Source of the DNA: Belnapia sp.
Lineage (GTDB): Bacteria > Pseudomonadota > Alphaproteobacteria > Acetobacterales > Acetobacteraceae
Length of the DNA: 10,343 bases
Direction of reading: 5' to 3'
Assembly: GCA_028291445.1 (NCBI GenBank)
Contig: JAQGIA010000456.1
Span: 1 to 10,343 of the forward strand
The notes below the pieces were generated by a model that was given only the letters and a program-made list of their open reading frames with translations, ran no database searches and was not told the DNA's origin. A program made the position numbers and the translations under genes. Position 1 is the stretch's first letter. Each line of letters starts with the position of its first letter. Shown here in pieces: positions 1-7,075 of this stretch.

Positions 1-1227
1 GCCGGTGCCGTCGCGCCAGCCGGTCGGCGCCTCGCGCAATACGTCCAGCCGGTCGAAGCTGCCGCGCGACCGCGGTGCCTTGCCGCCGAGCCACCACGGC
101 CGCATCGCCGCCCGGTAGCGGCCATAACCGCCGAAGATCTCGTCGCCGCCCTCGCCGGAGAGCACCACCTTCACCTCTTCCCGGGCGCGGCGGGCGAGGA
201 ACCAAGTGGGGATGATGGCGTAATCCGCCGCCGGGTCGTCCATCGCGCCGACGATCTCCGGCAGGTGTCGCCAGACATCGGCCTCGGTGACCGAGACGGT
301 GACGTGCCTGGCCCCGGCCGCGGCGGCGAGGTGGGCGGCCAGGCCGCGTTCATCCGCGGCGCCCGGCACGTCGAAGCCGGCGGTGAAGGCGAGCACCGGC
401 TTGTCGTTCAGCCGCGCCATCAGCGCGAGGATGGCGCTGCTGTCGATGCCGCCCGAGAGGAACATGCCATAGGGCACGTCGCTCCGCTGGTGCAGCAGCA
501 CGCTTTCCTCGAGCGCGGCATCCAGCCGGGTGAGCGCGGCCTCGGCGCCGATCTCCTCCGGGCCGCCTTCCGGCAGCGCGGCGCGGCGGTGGCGCTCGGT
601 CACCGCGCCATCGGCGATCACCACCGTCTCGCCCGGCAGGATGCGGCGGATGCCCTGGAAGATGGTCTCGGCGCCGGTGGTGAACTGGATCTGCAGCAGC
701 TCGGTCCGCGCCTCGGGGCGCACCTTGGGCTCGACCAGCCCGGCGGCGATCAGCGCCTGGGGTTCGGAGGCGAAGGCGAGCCCGCCGGCCACCTCGGCCA
801 GATAGAGCGGCTTGATCCCGAAGGGGTCGCGGGCGAGCACCAGCTGCTTGCTGCCGCGGTCGTGCAGGGCGATGGCATACATGCCGCGCAGCGTCTCGGC
901 GAAGCGGGTGCCGTCGCGGCGGAACAGGTGCAGCGGCGGCTCGCAGTCGCTGCCGGTGGCGCAGGAGAGCTGGTTGCGCTCGCGCAGCTCCCGGTAATTA
1001 TAGACCTCGCCGTTGGCGACCAGGGCGGCGGCGCCGGCGAACAGCGGCTGGTCGCCGGTCACCAGGTCGATGATCGAGAGCCGGGTATGCGAGAGGGCGA
1101 CGTTGCCGGCGAGGTGGTGGCCATGGCCATCCGGGCCGCGATGCGCCAGCGCCCGGGTCAGCGCATCCAGCGTGACGGCGGAGGGGGTCTGGCCCGAACG
1201 CAGGGCGAGGCCGGCAAGGCCGCACAT
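1..1227 (-). CDS. asnB: Glutamine-hydrolysing asparagine synthase homologue (AsnB-type), 3' end outside window
   Basis: The first 409 residues are visible; the C-terminus lies beyond position 1. The protein opens with MCGLAGLAL, so Cys2 is the N-terminal nucleophile of a class II glutamine amidotransferase that releases ammonia from glutamine. Other glutaminase landmarks are R30-GPD, R49 and NGE at 72-74. D134-PFGIKPLY is a hallmark of the family. The synthetase domain has the ATP-pyrophosphatase loop SGGIDSS from S258 and SGEGGDEIFGGY from 357. Full-length relatives are about 600 residues, so roughly a third is missing. The ATG overlaps the stop of the upstream glycosyltransferase gene by one base (TGATG), which fixes the start and implies translational coupling. 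By family the enzyme makes asparagine. As last visible gene of a glycan operon it may instead amidate a sugar acid or other surface precursor (inference). The gene symbol marks the family only. Confidence 0.93.
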   Translation of the reverse strand, partial: MCGLAGLALRSGQTPSAVTLDALTRALAHRGPDGHGHHLAGNVALSHTRLSIIDLVTGDQPLFAGAAALVANGEVYNYRELRERNQLSCATGSDCEPPLHLFRRDGTRFAETLRGMYAIALHDRGSKQLVLARDPFGIKPLYLAEVAGGLAFASEPQALIAAGLVEPKVRPEARTELLQIQFTTGAETIFQGIRRILPGETVVIADGAVTERHRRAALPEGGPEEIGAEAALTRLDAALEESVLLHQRSDVPYGMFLSGGIDSSAILALMARLNDKPVLAFTAGFDVPGAADERGLAAHLAAAAGARHVTVSVTEADVWRHLPEIVGAMDDPAADYAIIPTWFLARRAREEVKVVLSGEGGDEIFGGYGRYRAAMRPWWLGGKAPRSRGSFDRLDVLREAPTGWRDGTG

Positions 1228-2303
1228 CAGCCGGCCACCATGGCGGTCAGCGCCGCGCGCCACTGGGCCAGCACCGGCGCCGCGGCATGCTGCGTCAGGT
1301 ATTCGGCGCGGCCGGCGGCGGCCAGGACAGCGGCGCGGCCCGGGTCGGCCAGCAGCCCGGCGATGGCGGCGGCGAGCGCCGCCGGATCCTCCTTCGGCAC
1401 CAGCAGGCCGGTCCCGCCTGGGCGGATCAGCTCGGCCGGTCCCTGGGCGGCGGCGGCGACGACGGGGCGGGCGGCGGACCAGGCTTCCAGGATGATGTTC
1501 CCCAGCGGTTCGTGGCGGGAGGAGCAGACGAAGATGTCGCAGGCGGCCAGCAGTGCCCCGGTATCCTGCCGCCAGCCGAGGAAGTCGACCCGATCGGCGA
1601 CGCCCAGGCTGGCGGCGAGGGCCTCGAGCGCCCGGCGTTCCGGTCCCTCCCCGCCCAGGGCGAGCCGCGCGCCGGGCAGCAGCGCCAGGGCCCGCAGCAG
1701 CACGTCGAAGCCCTTGTTGCGATGCAGCCGGCCGAGCGCCAGCAGCCGGGGACCGGTGCCGGGCAGGGCGGCGGGCGCCACGCCGGCGAAATCGGCGGCG
1801 AAATTCGGCACGTAATGGGTTCGGGCGGCGGGCCAGCCCTGGGCGATGATCCAGGCCCGGAGGTCCTGGGTATTGCCGATGATGTGGTCGCAGTGGCGAT
1901 AGTATTTCAGGTCGTAGTAGCCGCCCATGCGGCCGACCAGCGGCCAGGGGGCACCGCCGCGCTTCACCCGGCCGGCGAAGCGGCTGCCGCGATTGGCCCA
2001 GGAGACCACCACCTGCGGGCCGAAACCGGCCAGGGCGCGGCGCAGCCCTGGGGTGGTCCGCAGGTCGAAGACGCCGCCGAAGGGCAGTTCCACCGGTACC
2101 AGCCCGCCCGCGCGCAGCCGCGCGGCGCGGCCGGCGTCCCGGCGGATCACCGCCAGCACCGCATCGCCGGCGGCGTGCTGGGCGATGGCCAGGCGTTCGT
2201 AGAAACCCTCCGCCCCGCCCATCGGCGCGCCGGCCATGACAGGGGCGATGCGGAGCGGGGCGAGGCCCGCATCCGGGGCCGCCATGGGCGAGACGGCGGT
2301 CAT
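1227..2303 (-). CDS. Glycosyltransferase, GT4 family (GT-B fold)
   Basis: A 358-residue protein of usual length for retaining GT4 transferases, which move a sugar from a nucleotide donor onto a growing glycan at the cytoplasmic face of the membrane. The N-terminal acceptor domain has the glycine-rich GAPMGGAEGF loop (25-34) and a distinctive GRMGGYYDLKYY stretch (124-135). The C-terminal donor domain begins with GRLHRNKGFD (191-200) and carries the E-x7-E motif EPLGNIILE (265-273), followed by GGTGLLVP (297-303). The open frame extends far upstream, but the ATG at 2303 forms an ATGA overlap with the stop of the preceding gene and sits just before the first strand, so it is the likely start. 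An internal ATG seven codons in is a weaker alternative. Donor and acceptor cannot be read from the sequence. Confidence 0.93.
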   Translation of the reverse strand: MTAVSPMAAPDAGLAPLRIAPVMAGAPMGGAEGFYERLAIAQHAAGDAVLAVIRRDAGRAARLRAGGLVPVELPFGGVFDLRTTPGLRRALAGFGPQVVVSWANRGSRFAGRVKRGGAPWPLVGRMGGYYDLKYYRHCDHIIGNTQDLRAWIIAQGWPAARTHYVPNFAADFAGVAPAALPGTGPRLLALGRLHRNKGFDVLLRALALLPGARLALGGEGPERRALEALAASLGVADRVDFLGWRQDTGALLAACDIFVCSSRHEPLGNIILEAWSAARPVVAAAAQGPAELIRPGGTGLLVPKEDPAALAAAIAGLLADPGRAAVLAAAGRAEYLTQHAAAPVLAQWRAALTAMVAG

Positions 2304-3343
2304 GCGGCCAGGGCCTCGAACCGGGCGGCGACCTCGTCCCAGCTCAGGCCGGGGCCACGCGCCAGGGCATTGGCGTGCAGCTGAGACCAGATGGCGTCGT
2401 CGGCCAGCAGGCGGGTGGCGGCGGTGACGAAGGCATCCTCGGTGGCGGCGACGACGCCGGTGATGCCCTGCTCGATGCGTTCCGGCACCGCGCCCAGGGC
2501 GGTCACCACGCAGGGCAGGCCGATCGCCTGGGCCTCGGCCAGGGCCAGGCAGAAGGTCTCGCCAGGATCGCCGCGATAGAGCATCAGCCGGGCCTCGGAC
2601 AGCCGCGCCGCCAGGGCGGGACGCGGCAGGGGAGCGAATAGCCGCACCCCCGCCCTTTCCATGGCGGCGGCGCGGGCGAGCACCGGGGCCGCTCGGGCGG
2701 CCAGGCGCGCATCGCCACCATAGGTGGCCGCGCCGGTATAGAGGTGCAACTGCGCCGATGGCACCAAAGGCAGGATACGGGCCACCCAGAGGTCGAGCAG
2801 CCAATCCAGCCCCCGCAAGGGGTTGGAGGTGAAGATGGCGACCGGCGGCGGCGGCGGGCGCGGCGCGGCGCCGGCATCGAAAGGGGCGGCGACCGCCAGC
2901 GGGATGATGGTGGGGGCCAGCGGCAGCCAGCCCGGCAGGGTCCCGGCATGGCTGGCGCCCAGGGTGACGATGCGCGGCCAGGCGGCGAGCAAGGGCAGCA
3001 GGTGGCGCGGCTTGCGCAGGTAGCCGCCCGGGTTGTGCAGCCAGAGGATGCGGCGCCCCCGGCCACGCGGCCGCGCCGCCGGGGCCGGCAGGACGCGGAA
3101 CAGCCGGGGCAGGCGATTGGCCAGCACCAGGTCGGCCGGCGCCCCGCCCGGGGCCAGCGGCGCCCAGCGCAGCCCGTCGCGCAACTCCGCCGGGGCTACG
3201 CCGGCGCGCAATTCCAGGGCATGGCCGCGCTCGGCGAAGGCCTGGGCCAGCAGGGCGAAGGCGCTCTCGGCCCCGCCGAGCGGCTGGGTCGCCAGCGCGC
3301 TGGCGCCGATGCGCGGGCCTTCGGTGGCCATGACTATGCGCAA
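2300..3343 (-). CDS. Glycosyltransferase, GT4 family, probable TTG start
   Basis: A 347-residue GT-B glycosyltransferase. The N-terminal strand and glycine loop read MRIVMATEG (1-9) and PLGGAESAF (21-29). A proline-rich linker (161-167) joins the two Rossmann-like domains. The donor domain has a GT4-type E-x7-E motif at E262 and E270 (GETFCLALAE), followed by GLPCVVT (275-281). The start is a decision: the TTG at 3343 keeps the whole first strand (RIVMATEG), whereas the first ATG, at 3331, would begin inside it. Neither has a clear Shine-Dalgarno sequence. The TTG lies 10 nt after the stop of the upstream GT2 gene, so coupling from that gene is plausible. The 3' end overlaps the next gene by ATGA. 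The sugar transferred is unknown; membership of the LPS-core or surface-polysaccharide operon is inferred from neighbours. Confidence 0.9.
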   Translation of the reverse strand: MRIVMATEGPRIGASALATQPLGGAESAFALLAQAFAERGHALELRAGVAPAELRDGLRWAPLAPGGAPADLVLANRLPRLFRVLPAPAARPRGRGRRILWLHNPGGYLRKPRHLLPLLAAWPRIVTLGASHAGTLPGWLPLAPTIIPLAVAAPFDAGAAPRPPPPPVAIFTSNPLRGLDWLLDLWVARILPLVPSAQLHLYTGAATYGGDARLAARAAPVLARAAAMERAGVRLFAPLPRPALAARLSEARLMLYRGDPGETFCLALAEAQAIGLPCVVTALGAVPERIEQGITGVVAATEDAFVTAATRLLADDAIWSQLHANALARGPGLSWDEVAARFEALAA

Positions 3344-3353
3344 GACGGCAAGC

Positions 3354-4145
3354 TCATCGGTGCCGCTCCGGCTCCAGCCGGGCCTTGAGATGCGCCAGCA
3401 GTGGAAACAGCCCGGCGCAGAGGGCGATCAGCAGGCCCCAGCCGCCTTCCTTGTAGCCGCGGCGGGCGACATAGCATTTCAGGATGCGGGAGAGGCAGCG
3501 GCGGATATTGTCCGGCAGGCTGCCGATCTTGCCCGCCGCCAGCAGGTCGGCGGCCTTGGCCGAAGAATAGCGATCGAGCCGGCGCAGCATGTCGGAGATG
3601 TCGCGGTCCACCTCGTGCCGGATGCCGGCCACCGTGATCCGCTCCCCCTCGGTACCCTGCCAATCCAGGCCGGGATGCACCCGCTGGGCGCGCCAGCGCT
3701 TGGCGCCGCGGCGGAACAGGATGGGCTTCAGCGTGGTGCCGAAGCTGCCGCCCCAGCCATGCAGGATCAGCCGTTCCCCGACGTAATTGTCGATGCGGAT
3801 GCGGTGGAAGCCATGGGCGGAGGTGGCGGTGACGGCGCGGATGGCGGCCCAGAGTTCCGGCGGCACCTGCTCGTCGGCATCGACCTCGAGGACCCAGTCG
3901 GTGGTGCAGGCGGCGATCCCGGCGTTGCGGCGCTCGCCTTCCAGGATCCAGGAGCCTTCCAGGATGCGGGCGCCGTGGTCCCGGGCGATTGCGGCGCTGG
4001 CATCGGTGCTGCGGTCCAGCACCACCAGGATCGCATCGGCCGGCGCCAGGCTGGCGAGGCAGGCGGGCAGCCGCGCCGCCTCGTTCCGCGCGACGACGAG
4101 CGCGGTGACGGAGGGCGCTGTGACGGAGGGCGCGGTGATGCTCAT
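3354..4145 (-). CDS. Glycosyltransferase, GT2 family, WaaE/LgtF-like (LPS core type)
   Basis: A 263-residue single-domain GT-A glycosyltransferase. The catalytic domain begins with VTALVVARNEAARL (13-26). It continues with LDRSTDAS (43-50), a variant of the usual nucleotide-binding DxGSxD segment, then EGERRNAGIA (69-78) and VLEVDADE (85-92), where D89-A-D91 is the metal-binding DXD. The RRLDRYSSAKAADL segment (188-201) and the hydrophobic C-terminal stretch GWGLLIALCAGLFPLL (235-250) are typical of the beta-1,4-glucosyltransferase-like group acting on the heptose/Kdo inner core of LPS. Residues 4-12 come from a short in-frame duplication and precede the fold. The ATG at 4145 overlaps the stop of the GT9 gene as ATGA. 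Proximity to a heptosyltransferase supports a core-oligosaccharide role, but the substrate is inferred. Confidence 0.92.
   Translation of the reverse strand: MSITAPSVTAPSVTALVVARNEAARLPACLASLAPADAILVVLDRSTDASAAIARDHGARILEGSWILEGERRNAGIAACTTDWVLEVDADEQVPPELWAAIRAVTATSAHGFHRIRIDNYVGERLILHGWGGSFGTTLKPILFRRGAKRWRAQRVHPGLDWQGTEGERITVAGIRHEVDRDISDMLRRLDRYSSAKAADLLAAGKIGSLPDNIRRCLSRILKCYVARRGYKEGGWGLLIALCAGLFPLLAHLKARLEPERHR
4102..4140. repeat. 15-bp tandem repeat, about 2.6 copies, in the 5' end of the GT2 gene
   Basis: Units gcggtgacggagggc (4102-4116) and gctgtgacggagggc (4117-4131) differ at one base and are followed by a partial third copy, gcggtgatg. On the coding strand they encode the doubled TAPSV/TAPSV in front of the catalytic domain. 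It looks like a replication-slippage duplication that keeps frame in an unstructured N-terminal tail. Confidence 0.85.
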
Positions 4146-5047
4146 GCCAGCAGACCCCTCGCGGCGGTCAGCGCCTGGTCCAGGGTCAGGCTCGCCATGC
4201 TGTCGAGGGCCGGGCTGTCCGGCGCGATGGCGGTCGCGGTGCGGCGGCCGGACGGGGCGTACTCACCGACGCGGGAGGGACCGAACAGGCCGAGGGTCGG
4301 CGCCCCGGCGGCGGCCGAGAGATGCATCAGCCCGCTGTCGTTGCCGATGAACAGGGCGCAGCGGGCCAGCACCGCGGCGGCTTCCGGCAAGGCGATGCTG
4401 CCGGCCAGATCCACCGCGCGGTCGCCGAGCGCGGCCAGCACCGGGGCGGCCATGGCCCGCTCCTGCGCGCCGGGGCCGCCGAGGATGACGGCGCGGGCGC
4501 CGGCCAGCGGCTGGCCGGGGGCGGTCAGCGCCTCGAACAGGGCGACGAAGCGCTCGGCCGGCCAGACCTTGCGGTCCCAATTGGCGGTGGGACCGAGGCC
4601 GATCCAAGGGCCCTCGCCCGGCAGCAGGGCGGCGGCGCGGGCCCGGTCGGCGGCGCTGAACCAGGCGACCGGCAGCGGCGGCGGATTGAGCCCGAACAGC
4701 GCGCCGAGATGGCCAAGCCGCGGCCCCGGCTGGCGGCCGCCGCGCATCACCACCCGCCGCCTGGCGCGGACCAGCCAGGCGAAGGCCGAGCCGCGCAGGT
4801 CGACCACCAGGTCCCAGCGTTCCCGCCCGACCTCCCGCCATAGTTCCAGCCAGTGCAGGCGCAGGCGGCGCTTGGTCAGCAGGATGGTCCAGGCACGGTT
4901 GGGCATGCGGGCGAAGACGCCCTCGGCCGCCGGGCCGCAGGCGACGACGATCTTGGCCTGGGGCCAGGTCCGGATGAGGTGGTCCAGCAACCCGGTGGAC
5001 AGGACGGCATCGCCGATCCGGGTGGCGGTGATGAAGAGAATGCGCAC
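4142..5047 (-). CDS. ADP-heptose:LPS heptosyltransferase-like glycosyltransferase, GT9 family
   Basis: A 301-residue GT9 protein. It starts VRILFITATRIGDAVLST, with the family's N-terminal R-x-GD-x2-L-(S/T) motif at 10-18. The donor-binding signature IGNDSGLMHLSAAAG (234-248) is followed by TLGLFGPS (251-258). GPTANWDRKVWP (152-163) matches the family's strand and loop before the C-terminal domain. These enzymes add heptose from ADP-heptose to the LPS inner core in the cytoplasm; WaaC and WaaF are the models, and this protein is somewhat shorter. The open frame runs far upstream, but the GTG at 5047 is the only start that begins cleanly at the first strand. It has only a weak CGGAG close upstream. 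It is the first gene of the five-gene minus-strand operon, so the operon promoter should lie in 5048-5152. The exact acceptor is not determined. Confidence 0.92.
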   Translation of the reverse strand: MRILFITATRIGDAVLSTGLLDHLIRTWPQAKIVVACGPAAEGVFARMPNRAWTILLTKRRLRLHWLELWREVGRERWDLVVDLRGSAFAWLVRARRRVVMRGGRQPGPRLGHLGALFGLNPPPLPVAWFSAADRARAAALLPGEGPWIGLGPTANWDRKVWPAERFVALFEALTAPGQPLAGARAVILGGPGAQERAMAAPVLAALGDRAVDLAGSIALPEAAAVLARCALFIGNDSGLMHLSAAAGAPTLGLFGPSRVGEYAPSGRRTATAIAPDSPALDSMASLTLDQALTAARGLLA

Positions 5048-5083
5048 GGCTCCGGGCGTAGCACGGCCCGGGCGCGTCGCAGA

Positions 5084-5112
5084 GGGGGGGGCGGAGGGGG
5101 GAGTAAAGGGGG
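5084..5112 (+). promoter_or_regulatory. G-rich tract capable of forming a G-quadruplex in the ygfZ leader
   Basis: Runs of 8 G (5084-5091), 6 G (5096-5101) and 5 G (5108-5112) are separated by CGGA and AGTAAA. The 8-G run can supply two tracts, giving four G3 tracts with short loops. The G-rich strand is the sense strand of ygfZ, so a transcript starting upstream would carry an RNA G-rich structure in its 5' leader. The same stretch is C-rich for the opposite glycan operon. The motif is seen; the function is inferred. Confidence 0.5.
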
Positions 5113-5141
5113 CCGGCTTGTCCTGGGCAGGGCGCCGGCCC
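5110..5141 (+). repeat. GC inverted repeat (8-bp arms, 16-nt loop) just upstream of ygfZ
   Basis: GGGCCGGC at 5110-5117 pairs perfectly with GCCGGCCC at 5134-5141. It ends 11 nt before the ygfZ ATG and shares its left arm with the last G run of the quadruplex-capable tract, so the two structures would exclude each other. There is no T tract, so a simple intrinsic terminator is unlikely. A protein-binding site or translational hairpin is possible. Confidence 0.5.
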
Positions 5142-5152
5142 AAGTTGACGTC

Positions 5153-5965
5153 ATGCCGATCGCGATCCTGCCCGACCGGGGCGTGCTGGAAATCATGGGG
5201 GAGGACCGCGTCGCCTTTCTCCAGGGGCTGGTCTCCAACGATGTCGCGCTGGCCGCGCCCGGCAGGGCGGTCTTCGCCGCGTTGCTGACGCCGCAGGGCA
5301 AGTGGCTGGCCGAATTCTTCATAACCGCCGAGCCCGACCGGCTGCTGCTCGATTGCGAGCGTGCCCAGGTGGCGATGCTGGCGCAGCGGCTGGGGCGGTT
5401 CCGGCTGCGTTCCAAGGTGGCGTTGCGCGACCTGTCCGCGGAGCTGGCGGTGCTGGCCGGCTGGGGCGATGCGCCGGCGCCGGCGGGGGCGGCCCCCGAT
5501 CCGCGGCTGGCCGAGGCCGGCTGGCGGGCGGTGATTTCCAGTCCCTTGGGCAATCCCGCGGACAATGCCACCGCCGAGGATTACGACCGCCACCGGCTGG
5601 CGCTCGGCCTGCCCGATGGCAGCCGCGACCTGGTCGCTGAGCAGAGCCTGCTGCTGGAGGCCGGCTTCGACGAGTTGCACGGCGTGTCCTGGACCAAGGG
5701 CTGCTACATGGGCCAGGAGCTGACGGCGCGGACCAAGTATCGCGGGCTGCTGAAGCGCCGGCTGGTGCCGGTGGCCATCGACGGGCCGCTGCCGGCCCCC
5801 GGCACGCCGGTATGGGCCGGGGCGGCGGAGGTCGGCGAGATGCGCTCGGGCCGCGACGGCCTGGGCATTGCCCAGCTTCGGCTGGAGGCGCTGGACGGGC
5901 GGGCACTGCGCTGCGGCGATGCGGCGCTGGTGGCGCGGGTTCCAGGCTGGATGGCGCTGGGTTGA
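5153..5965 (+). CDS. ygfZ: YgfZ-type folate-binding protein (iron-sulphur cluster assembly/repair, GcvT-like fold)
   Basis: A 270-residue protein with the diagnostic YgfZ motif KGCYMGQELTAR (182-193), whose conserved Cys is C184. The N-terminal half has the aminomethyltransferase-like segment DRVAFLQGLVSND (18-30) and the LLTPQGK turn (44-50). YgfZ proteins bind tetrahydrofolate and help maintain or repair certain Fe-S enzymes, for example the MiaB tRNA-modifying enzyme in E. coli; that role is known from the family and not shown here. The open frame begins upstream at 4853, but that extension reads through the opposite GT9 gene and a G-rich leader. The ATG at 5153 opens directly on the fold (MPIAILPDRGVLEI) and fits the family. 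No Shine-Dalgarno sequence is visible in the 20 nt before it, so initiation may be leaderless or controlled by the leader structures. Confidence 0.92.
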   Translation: MPIAILPDRGVLEIMGEDRVAFLQGLVSNDVALAAPGRAVFAALLTPQGKWLAEFFITAEPDRLLLDCERAQVAMLAQRLGRFRLRSKVALRDLSAELAVLAGWGDAPAPAGAAPDPRLAEAGWRAVISSPLGNPADNATAEDYDRHRLALGLPDGSRDLVAEQSLLLEAGFDELHGVSWTKGCYMGQELTARTKYRGLLKRRLVPVAIDGPLPAPGTPVWAGAAEVGEMRSGRDGLGIAQLRLEALDGRALRCGDAALVARVPGWMALG

Positions 5966-5992
5966 GAGATTTTTAAGCGAATTAACGGCGGT

Positions 5993-6048
5993 CCAGGGGC
6001 CTTTCGGCTTTTGGTGCGGAGACTGCGGGAGGGGCAACGCCCCTCTCG
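5993..6048 (+). terminator. Two adjacent hairpins in the convergent ygfZ/SDR gap; shared terminator or dispersed repeat
   Basis: The first hairpin pairs CCAGGGGCC (5993-6001) with GGCTTTTGG (6006-6014) around TTTC. On the plus-strand RNA all nine pairs form, three of them as G-U. The second pairs GAGGGGC (6029-6035) with GCCCCTC (6039-6045) around AAC and extends to a 10-pair stem at 6026-6048 with one G-U. Both lie in a 113-base gap between genes that converge, where a two-way terminator is expected. There is no downstream T tract. The paired layout resembles GC-rich repeats often seen between genes in this group of alphaproteobacteria, but that is from memory. Confidence 0.5.
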
Positions 6049-6078
6049 GCACTCCGTCCGGCGCTTGCCGACACCCTC

Positions 6079-6942
6079 TCAGCCGTTCACCACCGTCCCG
6101 CCATTCGGGTGCAGCACTTGGCCGTTGATGTAGCTGCTGTCGCTTTCGGCGGCGAGGAAGATGTAGCTCGGCGCGCATTCGTCGGGCTGGCCGGCGCGGC
6201 CCATGCCGGAGGAGGCGCCGTGCTTGGCGGTGCTCTCGTCGTCGAAGCTGGCGGGGATCAGCGGCGTCCAGATCGGCCCCGGTGCCACGGCATTCACCCG
6301 GATCTGCCGGCTCTCCCAGAGCTGCTGCGACAGGCTGCGGGTGAAGGCGAGGATGGCCCCCTTGGTGCTGGCATAGTCGACCAGCCCCGGGCTGCCCTTG
6401 TAGGCGGTGATCGAGGTCGTGTTGATGATCGCCCCACCCGGCGGCATGTGCTTCAGCACCGCCTTGGTCATCCAGAACATGCTCAGGATATTGGTGCGGA
6501 AGGTGCGCTCCACCTGATCGTCGGGGATATCGGCGAAATCCTTGCAGACGTGCTGCTCGGCGGCGTTGTTCACCAGGATATCGATGCGGCCGCCGAGGAA
6601 GCCGGCGGCGCGGTCCACCGTCTCGCGGCAATGGGCCGCATCGCCGATGTCGCCGCCGAAGGTCGCGCAGCGGCGGCCCTCGGCCTCCACCAGGCGCCGG
6701 GTCTCGGCGGCATCCTCCGCTTCGTCCTTGTAGAGGATGACGACATCCGCGCCTTCCTTGGCGAAGCCGATGGCGACCGCCCGGCCGATGCCGGAATCGC
6801 CGCCGGTGACGAGGGCGGTCTTGCCGGTGAGCTTGCCGCTGGCGCGCCACGCTTCCATCCGGTCGCGCGGCTGGGGGTCCATCGGCGCGGTGCGGCCGGG
6901 CTGCTGATCCTGGTGTTGCGCGGCTTGTTGCTGGTCGGGCAT
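6079..6942 (-). CDS. SDR-family NAD(P)-dependent oxidoreductase, general-stress-protein-39-like
   Basis: A 287-residue classical short-chain dehydrogenase with a Rossmann fold and soluble cytoplasmic location. The cofactor loop is TGGDSGIG (46-53), the structural NNAA is at 125-128, the catalytic Asn is N151 (TNILS), and the active triad is S177, Y190 and K194 (YASTK). It ends VLHPNGGTVVNG, as in the subgroup containing Bacillus general stress protein 39 and related glucose/ribitol-dehydrogenase-like proteins. The first 28 residues are rich in Gln and Pro (MPDQQQAAQHQDQQPG) and precede the fold, a common feature of this subgroup. The frame could start at the GTG at 6987, but the ATG at 6942 has GAAAGG (6956-6951) eight nt upstream and gives the usual family N-terminus. 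It is convergent with ygfZ and divergent from the lysozyme-like gene. The substrate is unknown; a stress role is inferred from the family. Confidence 0.93.
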   Translation of the reverse strand: MPDQQQAAQHQDQQPGRTAPMDPQPRDRMEAWRASGKLTGKTALVTGGDSGIGRAVAIGFAKEGADVVILYKDEAEDAAETRRLVEAEGRRCATFGGDIGDAAHCRETVDRAAGFLGGRIDILVNNAAEQHVCKDFADIPDDQVERTFRTNILSMFWMTKAVLKHMPPGGAIINTTSITAYKGSPGLVDYASTKGAILAFTRSLSQQLWESRQIRVNAVAPGPIWTPLIPASFDDESTAKHGASSGMGRAGQPDECAPSYIFLAAESDSSYINGQVLHPNGGTVVNG

Positions 6943-7075
6943 GGCGAGGGCCTTTCGCGGTTCCTGCTGAGGAAGAACAGGCCGCACCCCCGGGTGGTTG
7001 CCCTGGTCAGGCGGAACGAAGGCTTAAGACCTGGCCGGCATGATGGACCGGCTCGCGCCGTCAGGAGGGAGGCCC
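6943..7075. other. Divergent intergenic region between the SDR and lysozyme-like genes
   Basis: These 133 bases must hold promoters for both flanking genes unless their transcripts arise elsewhere. GGAAC, the -35 core of alphaproteobacterial general-stress EcfG promoters, occurs on each strand (7013-7017 plus; 6964-6960 minus), but no matching CGTT -10 element follows at the right spacing. No other convincing promoter was seen. Confidence 0.4.
7063..7068 (+). promoter_or_regulatory. Strong ribosome binding site (AGGAGG) deciding the start of the lysozyme-like gene
   Basis: A perfect AGGAGG ends 7 nt before the ATG at 7076. The two in-frame ATGs upstream at 7040 and 7043 have no such site, so 7076 is taken as the start. 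Confidence 0.8.

Noticed and set aside
265..1815. A 516-codon plus-strand open frame opposite asnB and the first GT4 gene
   Set aside because: The opposite strand has unambiguous motifs (SGGIDS, SGEGGDE, E-x7-E) in overlapping coupled genes; the translation here is Gly/Ala/Gln-rich and unrecognisable.
5146..5153. Perfect palindrome TGACGTCA at the ygfZ start codon
   Set aside because: Eight-base palindromes are common by chance, and no second copy or recognised regulator site of this form was seen nearby.
3033..5288. A 751-codon open frame on the plus strand across the glycosyltransferase genes, including the GT9 gene
   Set aside because: It runs opposite genes with clear family motifs, has a low-complexity Arg/Ala/Pro-rich translation and no recognisable domain. 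It is a GC-driven shadow.
4142..6850. Apparent 902-codon minus-strand fusion protein ending in the GT9 domain
   Set aside because: Everything upstream of 5047 reads antisense through ygfZ and in a wrong frame of the SDR gene. Only the GT9 part has motifs, so it is an overextended frame.
6960..7017. GGAAC elements suggesting an EcfG general-stress promoter for the SDR or the lysozyme-like gene
   Set aside because: Neither strand has a CGTT-like -10 about 16-18 bases downstream, and the minus-strand copy is too close to the SDR start codon.
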